32,774 nucleotides of DNA from Streptomyces sp. CB02923 (GTDB lineage: Bacteria; Actinomycetota; Actinomycetes; Streptomycetales; Streptomycetaceae). Position numbers and translations under genes: made by a program. The notes under the pieces are model-generated. The model was given only the letters and a program-made list of their open reading frames with translations, did not search any database and was not told the DNA's origin. Below are positions 7,572-14,921 of this stretch, one piece after another; position 1 is the stretch's first letter, and each line of letters starts with the position of its first letter. The stretch is taken from assembly GCF_001905005.1 (NCBI RefSeq), contig NZ_LWKZ01000028.1, forward strand, positions 275,807-308,580, written 5' to 3'.

Positions 7572-8639
7572 ATGGACACCACGAGCGGCACCCTCGACGA
7601 AGCTCTGGAGCGCCTGCACACTTCGGGCCCCGAATTCCAGGGGCTCCTCGCCAACCATGGACCGATGGCGGTGGAAGCTCTGGTCAGGCACGGGCAGGCG
7701 GGTTCCGTGCACCGCTGGCTCGACCACTACGAGACGAAGCTGGAGGACGTGCCGCGCGCGCTGGAGGCGGTCACCGGCGCCAACTGGCGGGAGGCGCTGG
7801 GCGAGCCGCGCCGGGTCACCGACTGGACCGCGTACTTCACCCGGCTGGTCGCCGAACGCCCGTGGCGGGAGGTGCTCGCCGAGTGGTGGCCGCGTCTGCT
7901 GCCCGGTATCGCCGGTGCCGCGACGCACCCCGTCATCCGGGTCGGCCACGCCGTACGCACGCTCCTGGAGGGCGGCGAGGAGGCGCCGCGCGTCGCGGAG
8001 TTGGCGCACGCGCTCGGCTACTGGGCCGCCCGCCACACCACGCTGCCCGTATCGGTGAACCCCACCGGCACCGCCTCTCCCGGCGAAGCCCTGGCCGCCC
8101 TTCCGCACGTCCCGGACCAGCAGGTTCTGCCGCTCGACGGGCTGGCCCAGCTGCCCGGCACTCCGGGCTGGCTGGCCACCGCCGAGTCGCTGCGCGTGCC
8201 GTACGACGATCCGGACGCCGCCCGCGCCCAGCTCACCGCGCTGGTCCGGGCCGCGGTGCACCACTATCTCGATCACGGGCACGGCAACGGCGTCCTGATG
8301 GTGCACACCGCCACGGCCCCGAACGCCGTGCTGCGCGCCCTGCCCGCGCTCCCCCGTGAGCTGTGGGCGGCGTCACTCGGCGCGGCCTGGGCGGCGAGTG
8401 CCGCGATCACCTCGGTCTACGCGGCCGGCGAGGCCCTGCCGCCGCTGGAGGACGCCGGTCCGCTCACTCCCGAGGAGGTTTTCGAGCGTTCCGCGGCGCA
8501 CGGTGACGAGCACGTCATCAAGATGACCGACACGGCGGTGGACGTCGCGGCCTGGGACGCGGGCGCCGACGCGGACGGTGACGGCCGGGCCCTGGCCGCT
8601 GCCGTGCGCGCCCAGCGACTGATTCCCGCCGTTTCCTGA
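7572..8639 (+). CDS. Questin-oxidase-like protein (DUF4243 family)
   Basis: 355 aa. The N-terminal LDEALERLHTSGPEFQGLLANHGPMAVEAL and the following RWLDHYETKLEDVPRALEAVTGANWREALGEPRRVTDWTAYF match the questin-oxidase-like family, whose fungal members are Baeyer-Villiger-type oxygenases of anthraquinones. Conserved His residues occur in NHGPMAVEAL, the AHALGYWAARHTTLP region and near HYLDHGHGN. The bacterial role is unknown. Divergent from the PPOX-family gene, with which it may share regulation. Length is normal. Confidence 0.75.
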   Translation: MDTTSGTLDEALERLHTSGPEFQGLLANHGPMAVEALVRHGQAGSVHRWLDHYETKLEDVPRALEAVTGANWREALGEPRRVTDWTAYFTRLVAERPWREVLAEWWPRLLPGIAGAATHPVIRVGHAVRTLLEGGEEAPRVAELAHALGYWAARHTTLPVSVNPTGTASPGEALAALPHVPDQQVLPLDGLAQLPGTPGWLATAESLRVPYDDPDAARAQLTALVRAAVHHYLDHGHGNGVLMVHTATAPNAVLRALPALPRELWAASLGAAWAASAAITSVYAAGEALPPLEDAGPLTPEEVFERSAAHGDEHVIKMTDTAVDVAAWDAGADADGDGRALAAAVRAQRLIPAVS

Positions 8640-8747
8640 ACGGATTGCCTCTAGTTGCATCCGTTCCAGAGCGTTCCTGAAAAAACCTGGGCCCATGGCA
8701 CAACGCCCCACCTGCATATTTCCTCCCCGTCACCTCTAGTTAAAACT
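8639..8747 (+). promoter_or_regulatory. marR upstream region with two CCTCTAGTT boxes
   Basis: CCTCTAGTT occurs at 8648-8656 and again at 8733-8741. The first lies in the loop of a 7-bp hairpin (AACGGAT/ATCCGTT, 8639-8645 with 8659-8665). The second begins an AGTT-AA-AACT inverted repeat (8738-8747) 27 bp before the marR start. Candidate MarR operators; the upstream hairpin may also end the preceding transcript. Confidence 0.5.
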
Positions 8748-8773
8748 TCAAGAAATGGCGGAGCGGTGAGACA

Positions 8774-9280
8774 GTGGATGGTATGAGCACCCAACCCGCA
8801 GGTGAGCCGCGCTGGCTCAGCGACGAAGAGCAGTACGCCTGGCAGTCGTACCTGCATGCCACCACGCTCCTGGAGGACCATCTCGACCGCCAGCTCCAGC
8901 GTGACGCAGGCATGCCGCACGTCTATTACGGGCTCCTCGTCCAGCTCTCCCAGGCCCCCCGGCGCCGGTTGCGGATGACCGAGCTGGCCCAGAACGCCAA
9001 GATCACCCGTTCCCGGCTCTCGCACGCCGTGGCCCGCCTGGAGAAAAGCGGCTGGGTCCGGCGCGAGGACTGCCCTTCCGACAAGCGCGGCCAGAACGCC
9101 GTCCTCACCGATGAGGGCCTGCGCGTTCTGGAGAAGGCCGCACCCGGCCATGTCGCCGCCGTGCGGGCGGCGATATTCGACCGGCTCAGCCCCGAGCAGG
9201 TCGGCCAGCTGGCCGACATCTGCCGCACGGTGGCGGACGGCCTGCAGCCACAAGGCGCCGACCTGCCCTGGCTCCGCTGA
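8774..9280 (+). CDS. MarR-family transcriptional regulator
   Basis: 168 aa from GTG 8774 (an ATG three codons on is an alternative). Winged helix visible: RLRMTELAQNAKITRSRLSHAVARLEKSGWVRREDCPSDKRGQNAVLTDEG, which includes the DKR wing motif of MarR proteins. Dimerisation helices flank it. Putative operators lie directly upstream, suggesting autoregulation. Its other target is unclear; the questin-oxidase-like gene upstream and the convergent drug exporter are the nearest candidates. Confidence 0.88.
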   Translation: MDGMSTQPAGEPRWLSDEEQYAWQSYLHATTLLEDHLDRQLQRDAGMPHVYYGLLVQLSQAPRRRLRMTELAQNAKITRSRLSHAVARLEKSGWVRREDCPSDKRGQNAVLTDEGLRVLEKAAPGHVAAVRAAIFDRLSPEQVGQLADICRTVADGLQPQGADLPWLR

Positions 9281-9341
9281 GGAGCCAGGGCAGACCGGCG
9301 CCGTAGGGCCCGGGTCCCGCGCCGGGCCCCGGGCATGCGTA

Positions 9342-9374
9342 CGGGCCTGCGGCCGTCCCCCGGCCGCAGGCCCG
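9342..9374 (+). terminator. Strong hairpin after marR
   Basis: Perfect 14-bp stem CGGGCCTGCGGCCG/CGGCCGCAGGCCCG (9342-9355, 9361-9374) with a 5-nt loop, 61 bp past the marR stop. No U-tract, as is common for Streptomyces terminators. Confidence 0.7.
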
Positions 9375-9420
9375 CATCCGCACGCACGCGCTCACGCTCA
9401 CGCACATGCGCGGTGCTACG

Positions 9421-9540
9421 TGCCCGACGTCAGTGCGCCATGACGGACGTCGGTGCACGATGCCCGATGTCAGCGCGCCATGACCGACGTCAGCGCGCCA
9501 TGACGGGCATCAGCGCCCGATGCCCGACGTCAGTGCGCCA
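9421..9540. repeat. Six tandem 20-bp repeats at the 3' side of the exporter gene
   Basis: Six consecutive 20-bp units in exact register (9421, 9441, 9461, 9481, 9501, 9521), each close to TGCCCGACGTCAGTGCGCCA. The first and last are identical. Units alternate TGCCCGA and TGACCGA types and carry the palindrome GACGTC. The last unit runs into the stop codon of the MFS gene. There are no spacers, so it is not a CRISPR. Confidence 0.9.
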
Positions 9541-11065
9541 TGACCGGAATCGGCACGTCCGCCTCCGCGTCGGCGCCCTCGGCGGTGTCCGCGCCGTCGC
9601 CGGAGCGGGCGACCGGTCCGCTGCCGCCCTGGGCCCCGGTGGTCACCATCGTGAACGCGATGACCGCGGAGAGGGCCAGGATGCCGACCGCCCACCAGAT
9701 CGCCGCGGTGTAGCCGTGCACCATCGACTCCAGCTTGAGCAGGTCCACCGAGGCCGCGCCCTTCGCGTGGGAGGTGGCGTACGCGGTGGTGGCGCTGGCC
9801 GCGATGGTGTTCAGCAGGGCCGTGCCGATGGCGCCGCCCACCTGCTGCGAGGTGTTGACCATCGCCGAGGCGACACCCGCGTCACGCGGCTGCACGCCGT
9901 GCGTGGCCAGCGACATGGCGGGCATGAAGGCCGTACCCATGCCGAGCCCGAGCAGCAGGAAGGCGGGCAGGATCAGGGCCGGGTAGGACGTGTCCAGGTC
10001 GATCCCGGTCAGCAGGAACATGCCGACGGCGGCGAGCAGGAAGCCCGGGGCCATGAGCAGCCGCGGCCGTACGCGGGTCATCAGCCGGGCACCGATCTGC
10101 GTCGAGCCGGTGATCATGCCGACGATCATCGGCAGGAAGGCCAGACCGGTCGTGACCGGGGTGTAGCCCTTCACTATCTGCATGTAGTACGTCAGGAACA
10201 GGAACAGACCGAACATGCCGATGACCGCCAGGCCCAGCGACGTGTAGACGCCCGCCCGGTTGCGGTCGGTGAGCACCCGCAGCGGCAGCAGCGGGGACTT
10301 GACCTTCGACTCGACCAGCACGAACGCGGCGAGCAGCACCGCGGCCGCCACGAACAGGCCGATGGTCATTCCGGCGCCCCATCCGTCGGACTCGGCGCGC
10401 GTGAAGCCGTACACCAGGGAGACCAGGCCGAGGGTGGCCAGGATGACGCCGGGCACGTCCAGGCGGGACGGGTTGCGGCTGCCCGCGGGCTCGCGGATCA
10501 CCAGCAGCGCACCGGCCGCCGCGATGACGGCGAACGGGATGTTGACGAAGAAGGTCCAGCGCCAGTTCATGTACTCGGTGAGCACACCGCCGAGGATCAG
10601 GCCCACGGCACCGCCACCACCGGCGATGGCGCCGAAGATGCCGAACGCCTTGGCCCGCTCCCGCGCCTCGGTGAACGTCACCGCGAGCAGGGACAGCGCG
10701 GCCGGCGCCAGCAGCGCGCCGAAGACGCCCTGGAGGGCACGCGCGCCGAGCAGTACGCCCTCGTTGGCGGCGGCACCGCCGAGAGCCGAGGCCAGCGCGA
10801 AGCCCACCAGGCCGATCACGAAGGTCCGCTTGCGGCCGAACAGGTCGGCGATCCGCCCGCCGAACAGCAGCAGGCCGCCGAAGGCGAGGGCGTACGCCGT
10901 GATGACCCACTGCCGGTTCGCGTCGGAGATGCCGAGATCGGCCTGCGCGGAGGGCAGGGCGATGTTCACGATCGTCGCGTCGAGCACGACCATGAGCTGC
11001 GCCAGGGCGATGAATATGAGCGCTTTCCAGCGCCGGGGATCGACGTACGTGGTCGATTCAGACAT
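9530..11065 (-). CDS. DHA2-family (EmrB/QacA) 14-helix multidrug MFS exporter
   Basis: 511 aa. Proton-driven drug efflux. Motif D1 LDATIVNIALP in helix 1; motif A GGRIADLFGRKRT; motif B LQGVFGALLAPAALSLL; motif C GIFGAIAGGGGAVGLILGGVL in helix 5, the drug/H+ antiporter signature. About 14 helices. The ATG at 11065 has AGGCGGAA upstream. Its own TetR regulator is upstream in the same direction, separated by 381 bp that carry direct repeats. Substrate unknown. Confidence 0.93.
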   Translation of the reverse strand: MSESTTYVDPRRWKALIFIALAQLMVVLDATIVNIALPSAQADLGISDANRQWVITAYALAFGGLLLFGGRIADLFGRKRTFVIGLVGFALASALGGAAANEGVLLGARALQGVFGALLAPAALSLLAVTFTEARERAKAFGIFGAIAGGGGAVGLILGGVLTEYMNWRWTFFVNIPFAVIAAAGALLVIREPAGSRNPSRLDVPGVILATLGLVSLVYGFTRAESDGWGAGMTIGLFVAAAVLLAAFVLVESKVKSPLLPLRVLTDRNRAGVYTSLGLAVIGMFGLFLFLTYYMQIVKGYTPVTTGLAFLPMIVGMITGSTQIGARLMTRVRPRLLMAPGFLLAAVGMFLLTGIDLDTSYPALILPAFLLLGLGMGTAFMPAMSLATHGVQPRDAGVASAMVNTSQQVGGAIGTALLNTIAASATTAYATSHAKGAASVDLLKLESMVHGYTAAIWWAVGILALSAVIAFTMVTTGAQGGSGPVARSGDGADTAEGADAEADVPIPVMAH

Positions 11066-11446
11066 GGGTGGTTCCGCCTAGTGGTGCGTGAGCGAAGAGA
11101 AACGGGACGTGGGCGGTGCGAGGACGCGGTGCCGCTCTGTGGAAAAAAGGTGTCGGTGTGGTGTTGAGCCGGTGTTCAGTACGTGTTGATCAGGTGTTGA
11201 CCGGTTGCGTGTACGGCGGCGGGTGCGGCGGGTGCGGCGGCGTGTACGGTCCGCGCGGCGCCGTCCGGCAGCACGACGGAACCGGCGGCGCGGCCCGGGG
11301 GCCGGTCGCAGGTCGCGGTACGCGGTGCGCAGTGCGCGTTACGCAGTACTCGGTACGCGTTACGCAGTACGCGGTGCGCCGCGAATTCCGTCGTGCGGTT
11401 CCGTCGTGCGGTAGCCCCTTGGTACGGGAGCCCCGCCGTACGGCCG
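11066..11446. other. Long intergenic region between tetR and the exporter
   Basis: No gene seen. It holds two repeat sets: four 8-bp GGTGTTGA-type boxes spaced exactly 11 bp apart (11160-11200), and a 21-bp-spaced duplication of GCGTTACGCAGTAC (11336-11349, 11357-11370) within a run of GTACGC-like motifs. Probably the regulatory region of the exporter. Confidence 0.6.
11149..11200 (-). promoter_or_regulatory. 11-bp phased direct repeats upstream of the exporter
   Basis: On the minus strand TCAACACC-like octamers start every 11 bp (plus-strand positions 11160-11167, 11171-11178, 11182-11189, 11193-11200, and a degenerate fifth at 11149-11156). This one-turn spacing is that of binding sites for OmpR/PhoP-type or SARP-type regulators. 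They are 84 to 135 bp upstream of the exporter ATG. Confidence 0.55.
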
Positions 11447-12109
11447 TCAGGTGTGCCGGAGGTCCTCCAGCGTGGCCGCGGCGCCCGGCAGTTCCGAGTG
11501 CGCGGGCGTCCGCAGGCCGTCCAGGAACAGCACCAGGTGCCGGTACACGAACCGGTCGAAGTCGGTACAGCCGCTTCCGGGCAGCGGCCGTGTCAGTTGG
11601 GTGAGGGCGACCATCAGGTCACCGACGGCGATGTCGGTACGCAGCTGGCCGCTGTCGCGCGCGGCGCCCATCAGGGCCTCGACGGCCCCTTCCAGGCGCT
11701 CACGCGCTGCGAGCAGGTCAGGGTGGTTGGTGTCGACGCCGTCCGAGAGCAGCGGGCACAGGGCACCGATCCGCTCCTCGACCGCGGCGAAGACGAAGCG
11801 CCTCAGCGCTCGGAAAGCATCGGACTCCTCGGCGAGAGCGCACTCCGCCTTGTCCGCTGTGCGGTCCATGACGGAGAGCGTTACGTGGTGGATCAGCTCC
11901 AGGCGATCCGGGAAGTGACGGTAGAGCGTCGCATTGCCGACCCCGGCCCGTCGAGCGATTTCATCGAGCGGGATCTCCGCCCCGAACTCGACCATCGCCT
12001 CACGGGCCGCCCCGATGATCCGCTCCCGGTTACGCAGAGCGTCCGCGCGCAGTCGGGGCTGCGGGGTCGCCGCGCGTGCGCCGTGGGCGCGGGTGCGGGT
12101 GGCGGTCAT
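11447..12109 (-). CDS. TetR-family regulator of the DHA2 exporter
   Basis: 220 aa. N-terminal helix-turn-helix LRNRERIIGAAREAMVEFG ... IARRAGVGNATLYRHFPDRLEL, then a C-terminal ligand domain of the SbtR-like type (ALCPLLSDGVDTNHPDLLAARERLEGAVEALMGAARDSGQLRTDI). Immediately upstream of the exporter in the same direction, so most likely its repressor. The extended N-terminus (about 20 Arg/Ala/Thr residues) is typical of Streptomyces members. Confidence 0.9.
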   Translation of the reverse strand: MTATRTRAHGARAATPQPRLRADALRNRERIIGAAREAMVEFGAEIPLDEIARRAGVGNATLYRHFPDRLELIHHVTLSVMDRTADKAECALAEESDAFRALRRFVFAAVEERIGALCPLLSDGVDTNHPDLLAARERLEGAVEALMGAARDSGQLRTDIAVGDLMVALTQLTRPLPGSGCTDFDRFVYRHLVLFLDGLRTPAHSELPGAAATLEDLRHT

Positions 12110-12148
12110 GTCGGCACGTTCCTCTCGTCGTCGTCTCCGGAACCGACC

Positions 12149-12194
12149 GAAGCGGGGACTCTCTCCCCGCTTCAGTGGGAACGTCTGTTTAAAC
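12149..12194. promoter_or_regulatory. Inverted repeats between tetR and the rhomboid-like gene
   Basis: A perfect 10-bp inverted repeat GAAGCGGGGA/TCCCCGCTTC (12149-12158, 12164-12173) is followed by the palindrome GTTTAAAC (12187-12194), a rare AT-rich element here. Both lie 40-85 bp upstream of tetR, where its operator would be expected. Confidence 0.5.
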
Positions 12195-12266
12195 GGGGAA
12201 GCCCTCCCCGGTTATTTCACCCGTCGCTGTGTCCTGCGCCACAAAGGGCGGGCGGGGTGGGTGCCG

Positions 12267-12278
12267 TATACAGGTTTC
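12267..12278 (+). promoter_or_regulatory. -10 element of a leaderless rhomboid-like mRNA
   Basis: TATACA (12267-12272) ends 6 nt before the ATG at 12279, and there is no ribosome site. No convincing -35 is seen. Confidence 0.4.
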
Positions 12279-12935
12279 ATGATCGCTTCGTTCCGCCCGA
12301 CCGCTCTCCCCCGCGCGATCCGGTCATACGTGTGCCACGCCCCCGGCACGTTCATCTGGCTCGGGCTCCTGTTCGGAACGTCGGTGATCATGCACCAGCT
12401 GACGCCCGACATCCTGGAGCACGTCCTGCAACGCCGCTCCACCAATATCCACAACCTGCTGATCTCACCCGGCCGGGTCCTGCTGACCAGCGCACTCTGG
12501 CTCGACGGCGGCGGCTGGCCGCTCTACTTCGTCGTCTTCAACATCTTCCACGTCCCCGCCGAACGCTGGCTCGGCACCCGCCGCTGGCTCACGGTCATGG
12601 GCATCGCCCACATCGGCGCCACCTACCTGAGCGAGGGCGTCCTCGCTCTCGCCATCCACACGGACGCGGCACCGCGCTCCGCGGTGAACACGCTGGACGT
12701 CGGCGTCAGCTACGCGCTGGCCGGCGTCGCGGCCGTCCTAACGTACCGCGTCCCCTGGCGCCCCCTGCGCTACGTGTACGCCGCGGGCGTCCTGTTCTTC
12801 TACACCGCCCCCCTCTTCGACAACCTCACCTTCACCGACATCGGCCACCTGGCGGCCGCCCTCCTGGGCCTGGCCTGTTACCCCCTCACACGGAGCAGGA
12901 ACTCCCCCCAGGCCGCCACCCCGAACACCAGCTGA
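12279..12935 (+). CDS. Rhomboid-like integral membrane protein
   Basis: 218 aa, about six membrane helices. It resembles the actinobacterial rhomboid-like group: FNIFHVPAERWLGTRRWL, IAHIGATYLSEGVLAL, TLDVGVSYALAGVAAVL and TDIGHLAAALLGLACY. The Ser of the rhomboid GxSG motif is present (GVSY, Ser144) but the last Gly is Tyr; the helix-6 His is present (IGHLAAALLG, His190). It may therefore be a divergent intramembrane protease or an inactive relative. Its 3' end overlaps the convergent DUF397 gene by 58 bp. Confidence 0.75.
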   Translation: MIASFRPTALPRAIRSYVCHAPGTFIWLGLLFGTSVIMHQLTPDILEHVLQRRSTNIHNLLISPGRVLLTSALWLDGGGWPLYFVVFNIFHVPAERWLGTRRWLTVMGIAHIGATYLSEGVLALAIHTDAAPRSAVNTLDVGVSYALAGVAAVLTYRVPWRPLRYVYAAGVLFFYTAPLFDNLTFTDIGHLAAALLGLACYPLTRSRNSPQAATPNTS

Positions 12936-13057
12936 GGCCCCTGCGGGTCTTTCGAGTCCCGTATATGGACCACGGTCGGGGCGTTGGCTATTTCGACGCA
13001 CTCGGCGCCGTCGTCATTGCTGTAGCTGCTCTTGAACCACGCCAGGTTTCCGTTCAC
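12878..13057 (-). CDS. DUF397 small protein, partner of the XRE regulator
   Basis: 59 aa from GTG 13057. The sequence LAWFKSSYSNDDGAECVEIA, then VVHIRDSKDPQGPQLVF and AWGEFLL, is the standard DUF397 pattern (W.KSSYS....CVEVA...V.VRDSK). GGAGGA lies upstream, and the start overlaps the stop of the XRE gene by one base, so the two are coupled. Such pairs (e.g. scr1/scr2, and the bldB-abaA region) act together in development or antibiotic control and have been compared to toxin-antitoxin pairs. Confidence 0.92.
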   Translation of the reverse strand: MNGNLAWFKSSYSNDDGAECVEIANAPTVVHIRDSKDPQGPQLVFGVAAWGEFLLRVRG

Positions 13058-13866
13058 TATTCCTCCGCCAACCGCTTGATGAACTGCGCCGAATCCTCGG
13101 AGTGCATGGCCCTCTGGACGAGCTGCCCATACCTCTGGATGATGTGGCTGACCCGCTCCGGGTCCGCACACAACACCCCGCCGAGGTGGCCCTCCTCGTA
13201 GGCGATTCGGTCGTGATCAGGCATCTCCAGCAAGTTGAACGGACCGAAGAGCGCCGGACTTGCGCCACCCTTGCAAGGCAGGACCTGAAGGGTCACGTTA
13301 CGCCGCTCGCACGCCTCCAGGAGTCGACGCAATTGCTCCTCGTGCTCCCGCCTCGTGCCCACCTCGTGCCGCAGTGCGACTTCGTTGATCACGAAGCTGA
13401 ACGTCCTGGTCTCCTTGTCCAGCAACGGCTGCCGCTCCATCCGAAAGGCGATGCGCTGCTCGATCGCCTCCCGGTCCAGCGGCGGCCAGCGACTCTCGAT
13501 CAGGTGCCGTGCGTATGCCTCGGTCTGGAGAAGCCCAGGGACGAGCTGCGCCTGGTAGGAGCTGACGGCAATCGCGTCGGCCTCGTACCGCAGGTAATCC
13601 GCGGAGTACGACGGGAACTTGTCCGGCTGCAAGTAGTCCTCGGCCGCCTTCAACAACCCGCGCGCACCGCACATCTGGTCCGCAACCTGGAGCAGATGAA
13701 CCGTCGGCTTCCGCCGACCCTGCTCCATCGACTTCACGTACTCCGCCGCGTAACCGGCCTCGTCGGCCAGCGCCTCGCGGCTGATCTCCGCCCGTGTGCG
13801 CCACAGCTTGATCTGGTTGCCGCAGTACCGCCACGCCATCGGTGGTTGGGCATTCTCGTTCGTCAT
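13057..13866 (-). CDS. XRE-family regulator with DUF5753 (Scr1-type)
   Basis: 269 aa. N-terminal Cro/C1 helix-turn-helix (GNQIKLWRTRAEISREALADEAGYAAEYVKSMEQGRRKPT), then the DUF5753 domain with its usual markers: QAQLVPGLLQTEAYARHLI, RQPLL, FVINEVALRHEVG, LQVLPCKGGASPALFGPFNLLEMPD and YEEGHLGG. Strong GGGAGG site before the ATG. Coupled to DUF397 downstream. Confidence 0.93.
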   Translation of the reverse strand: MTNENAQPPMAWRYCGNQIKLWRTRAEISREALADEAGYAAEYVKSMEQGRRKPTVHLLQVADQMCGARGLLKAAEDYLQPDKFPSYSADYLRYEADAIAVSSYQAQLVPGLLQTEAYARHLIESRWPPLDREAIEQRIAFRMERQPLLDKETRTFSFVINEVALRHEVGTRREHEEQLRRLLEACERRNVTLQVLPCKGGASPALFGPFNLLEMPDHDRIAYEEGHLGGVLCADPERVSHIIQRYGQLVQRAMHSEDSAQFIKRLAEE

Positions 13867-13907
13867 CGCGTCCGCCTCCCGCTACCCGCGTAGTTGACCC
13901 ACGGCAA

Positions 13908-13978
13908 ACGCTAGACCCACCCACTGACAATTGAGCCAAATGATGCAATCACGCCACCAATTGGTCAGCGAAGCGCAA
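13908..13978 (-). promoter_or_regulatory. Promoter region of the XRE/DUF397 pair
   Basis: A minus-strand -10 hexamer TAGCGT (13908-13913) lies 41 bp before the XRE start. Upstream is an inverted repeat CTGACAATTG ... CAATTGGTCAG in an AT-richer patch. Candidate autoregulatory site. Confidence 0.4.
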
Positions 13979-14008
13979 ATGACGATCAGGAAACGCCACC
14001 ACGCCGCA

Positions 14009-14656
14009 TCACGCCCCATCCCGCCAATGCCGGCGGCCGACGCTGATGAGATGCAGCTGCCGCCGCGCCGTGCGGGCGACCGACTGCCAGCGCTCCGTGC
14101 CCTCGTGGCCACCGTCCCGCACGTCGAGGAACGCCGAGGCCGTCATCACCAGCCGGTCGACGTACAGCTCGGCCAGCATCCGTACGTCCTCGTCGCTCCA
14201 GCCGTCCGACACCGGCTGCAACGCGAGCGCGGCCGCGACCTCCGTCGCGAACCGGTCCAGTTCGTCCGCTATGGCCTGCCGCACGGCCCGTACGCCGCCG
14301 TGCCGTTCGCGCGCGATGAAGCGGACGTGCGCGGGCTGTTCGCGTACGTACCGCTCGACGACGGCCACCGTGTGGTCGATCCGCTCCTCCGCGCCGTCCT
14401 GTTCGGCGAGGACCGCGCGGACCGTCGTATGCAGACTGCTCAACGACTCCTGGACCAGGGCGACTCCCAGTTCACCCAGGTCACGGAAGTGCCGGTAGAA
14501 GGCGGTGGGGGCGACGCCGACCGCGCGCGTCACCTCGCGCAACCCCAGGCTGCTCAGGCTCTGTTCCTCCAGCAGGCCGAGCGCCGCATCGAGCAGGGCC
14601 TGCCGGGTGCGCTGCTTCTGTGCCTGTCGGACCCCGACGGTCTCACTGTGACTCAT
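14009..14656 (-). CDS. TetR-family regulator (FabR-like)
   Basis: 215 aa. The helix-turn-helix reads RTRQALLDAALGLLEEQSLSSLGLREVTRAVGVAPTAFYRHFRDLGELG, close to the FabR-type repressors of fatty-acid genes. The ligand domain includes RFIARERHGGVRAVRQAIADELDRFATE and YVDRLVMTASAFLDV. Divergent from two small membrane proteins. A -10-like TTTACT ends 7 nt before its ATG, so the mRNA may be leaderless. Probably controls itself and the divergent pair through twin repeats. Confidence 0.88.
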   Translation of the reverse strand: MSHSETVGVRQAQKQRTRQALLDAALGLLEEQSLSSLGLREVTRAVGVAPTAFYRHFRDLGELGVALVQESLSSLHTTVRAVLAEQDGAEERIDHTVAVVERYVREQPAHVRFIARERHGGVRAVRQAIADELDRFATEVAAALALQPVSDGWSDEDVRMLAELYVDRLVMTASAFLDVRDGGHEGTERWQSVARTARRQLHLISVGRRHWRDGA

Positions 14657-14663
14657 GTCATCC

Positions 14664-14728
14664 AGTAAACAACCGTTCTCTCAGTTTCTCCACCCCTACA
14701 CTGGGAACCTGAGTGAACAACTGTCCTC
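14664..14728. promoter_or_regulatory. Twin operator-like repeats in the divergent promoter
   Basis: Two 17-bp direct repeats matching at 14 positions: AGTAAACAACCGTTCTC (14664-14680) and AGTGAACAACTGTCCTC (14712-14728), 48 bp apart. The first covers the minus-strand -10 (TTTACT). The second sits just after a plus-strand -10 (TACACT, 14697-14702). The layout suits a repressor blocking both promoters. Confidence 0.6.
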
Positions 14729-14747
14729 CAAGTTGGAAAGGCAGATC

Positions 14748-14921
14748 ATGCTGTTCCTTGTCGCAGCCCTCCTCCTGCTGGGGGTTCTGGTGGGTACCGC
14801 GGCACACCTCCCGGTCCCCGTCACGATCGCCGCGGCAGTGGCCATCAGCTGCTGGCTGCTCGTCTTCGCCATCCGCGAGCGCCGCCACCACACCACCAAG
14901 ACCGGGGGAGCGTCCCGATGA
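14748..14921 (+). CDS. Small membrane protein
   Basis: 57 aa from ATG 14748 with GGAAAGG upstream. Two hydrophobic helices (MLFLVAALLLLGVLVGTA and VTIAAAVAISCWLLVFAI) and a basic tail (RERRHHTTK). No known function. The stop overlaps the start of the next gene as ATGA, so the two are coupled. Confidence 0.7.
   Translation: MLFLVAALLLLGVLVGTAAHLPVPVTIAAAVAISCWLLVFAIRERRHHTTKTGGASR

Noticed and set aside
9421..9540. CRISPR array
   Set aside because: Units are directly adjacent with no spacers and vary internally; no cas genes nearby.
9335..11167. 610-codon plus-strand frame opposite the drug exporter
   Set aside because: Mirror of a well-supported MFS gene; composition (Gln/Arg/His-rich) is typical of antisense frames.
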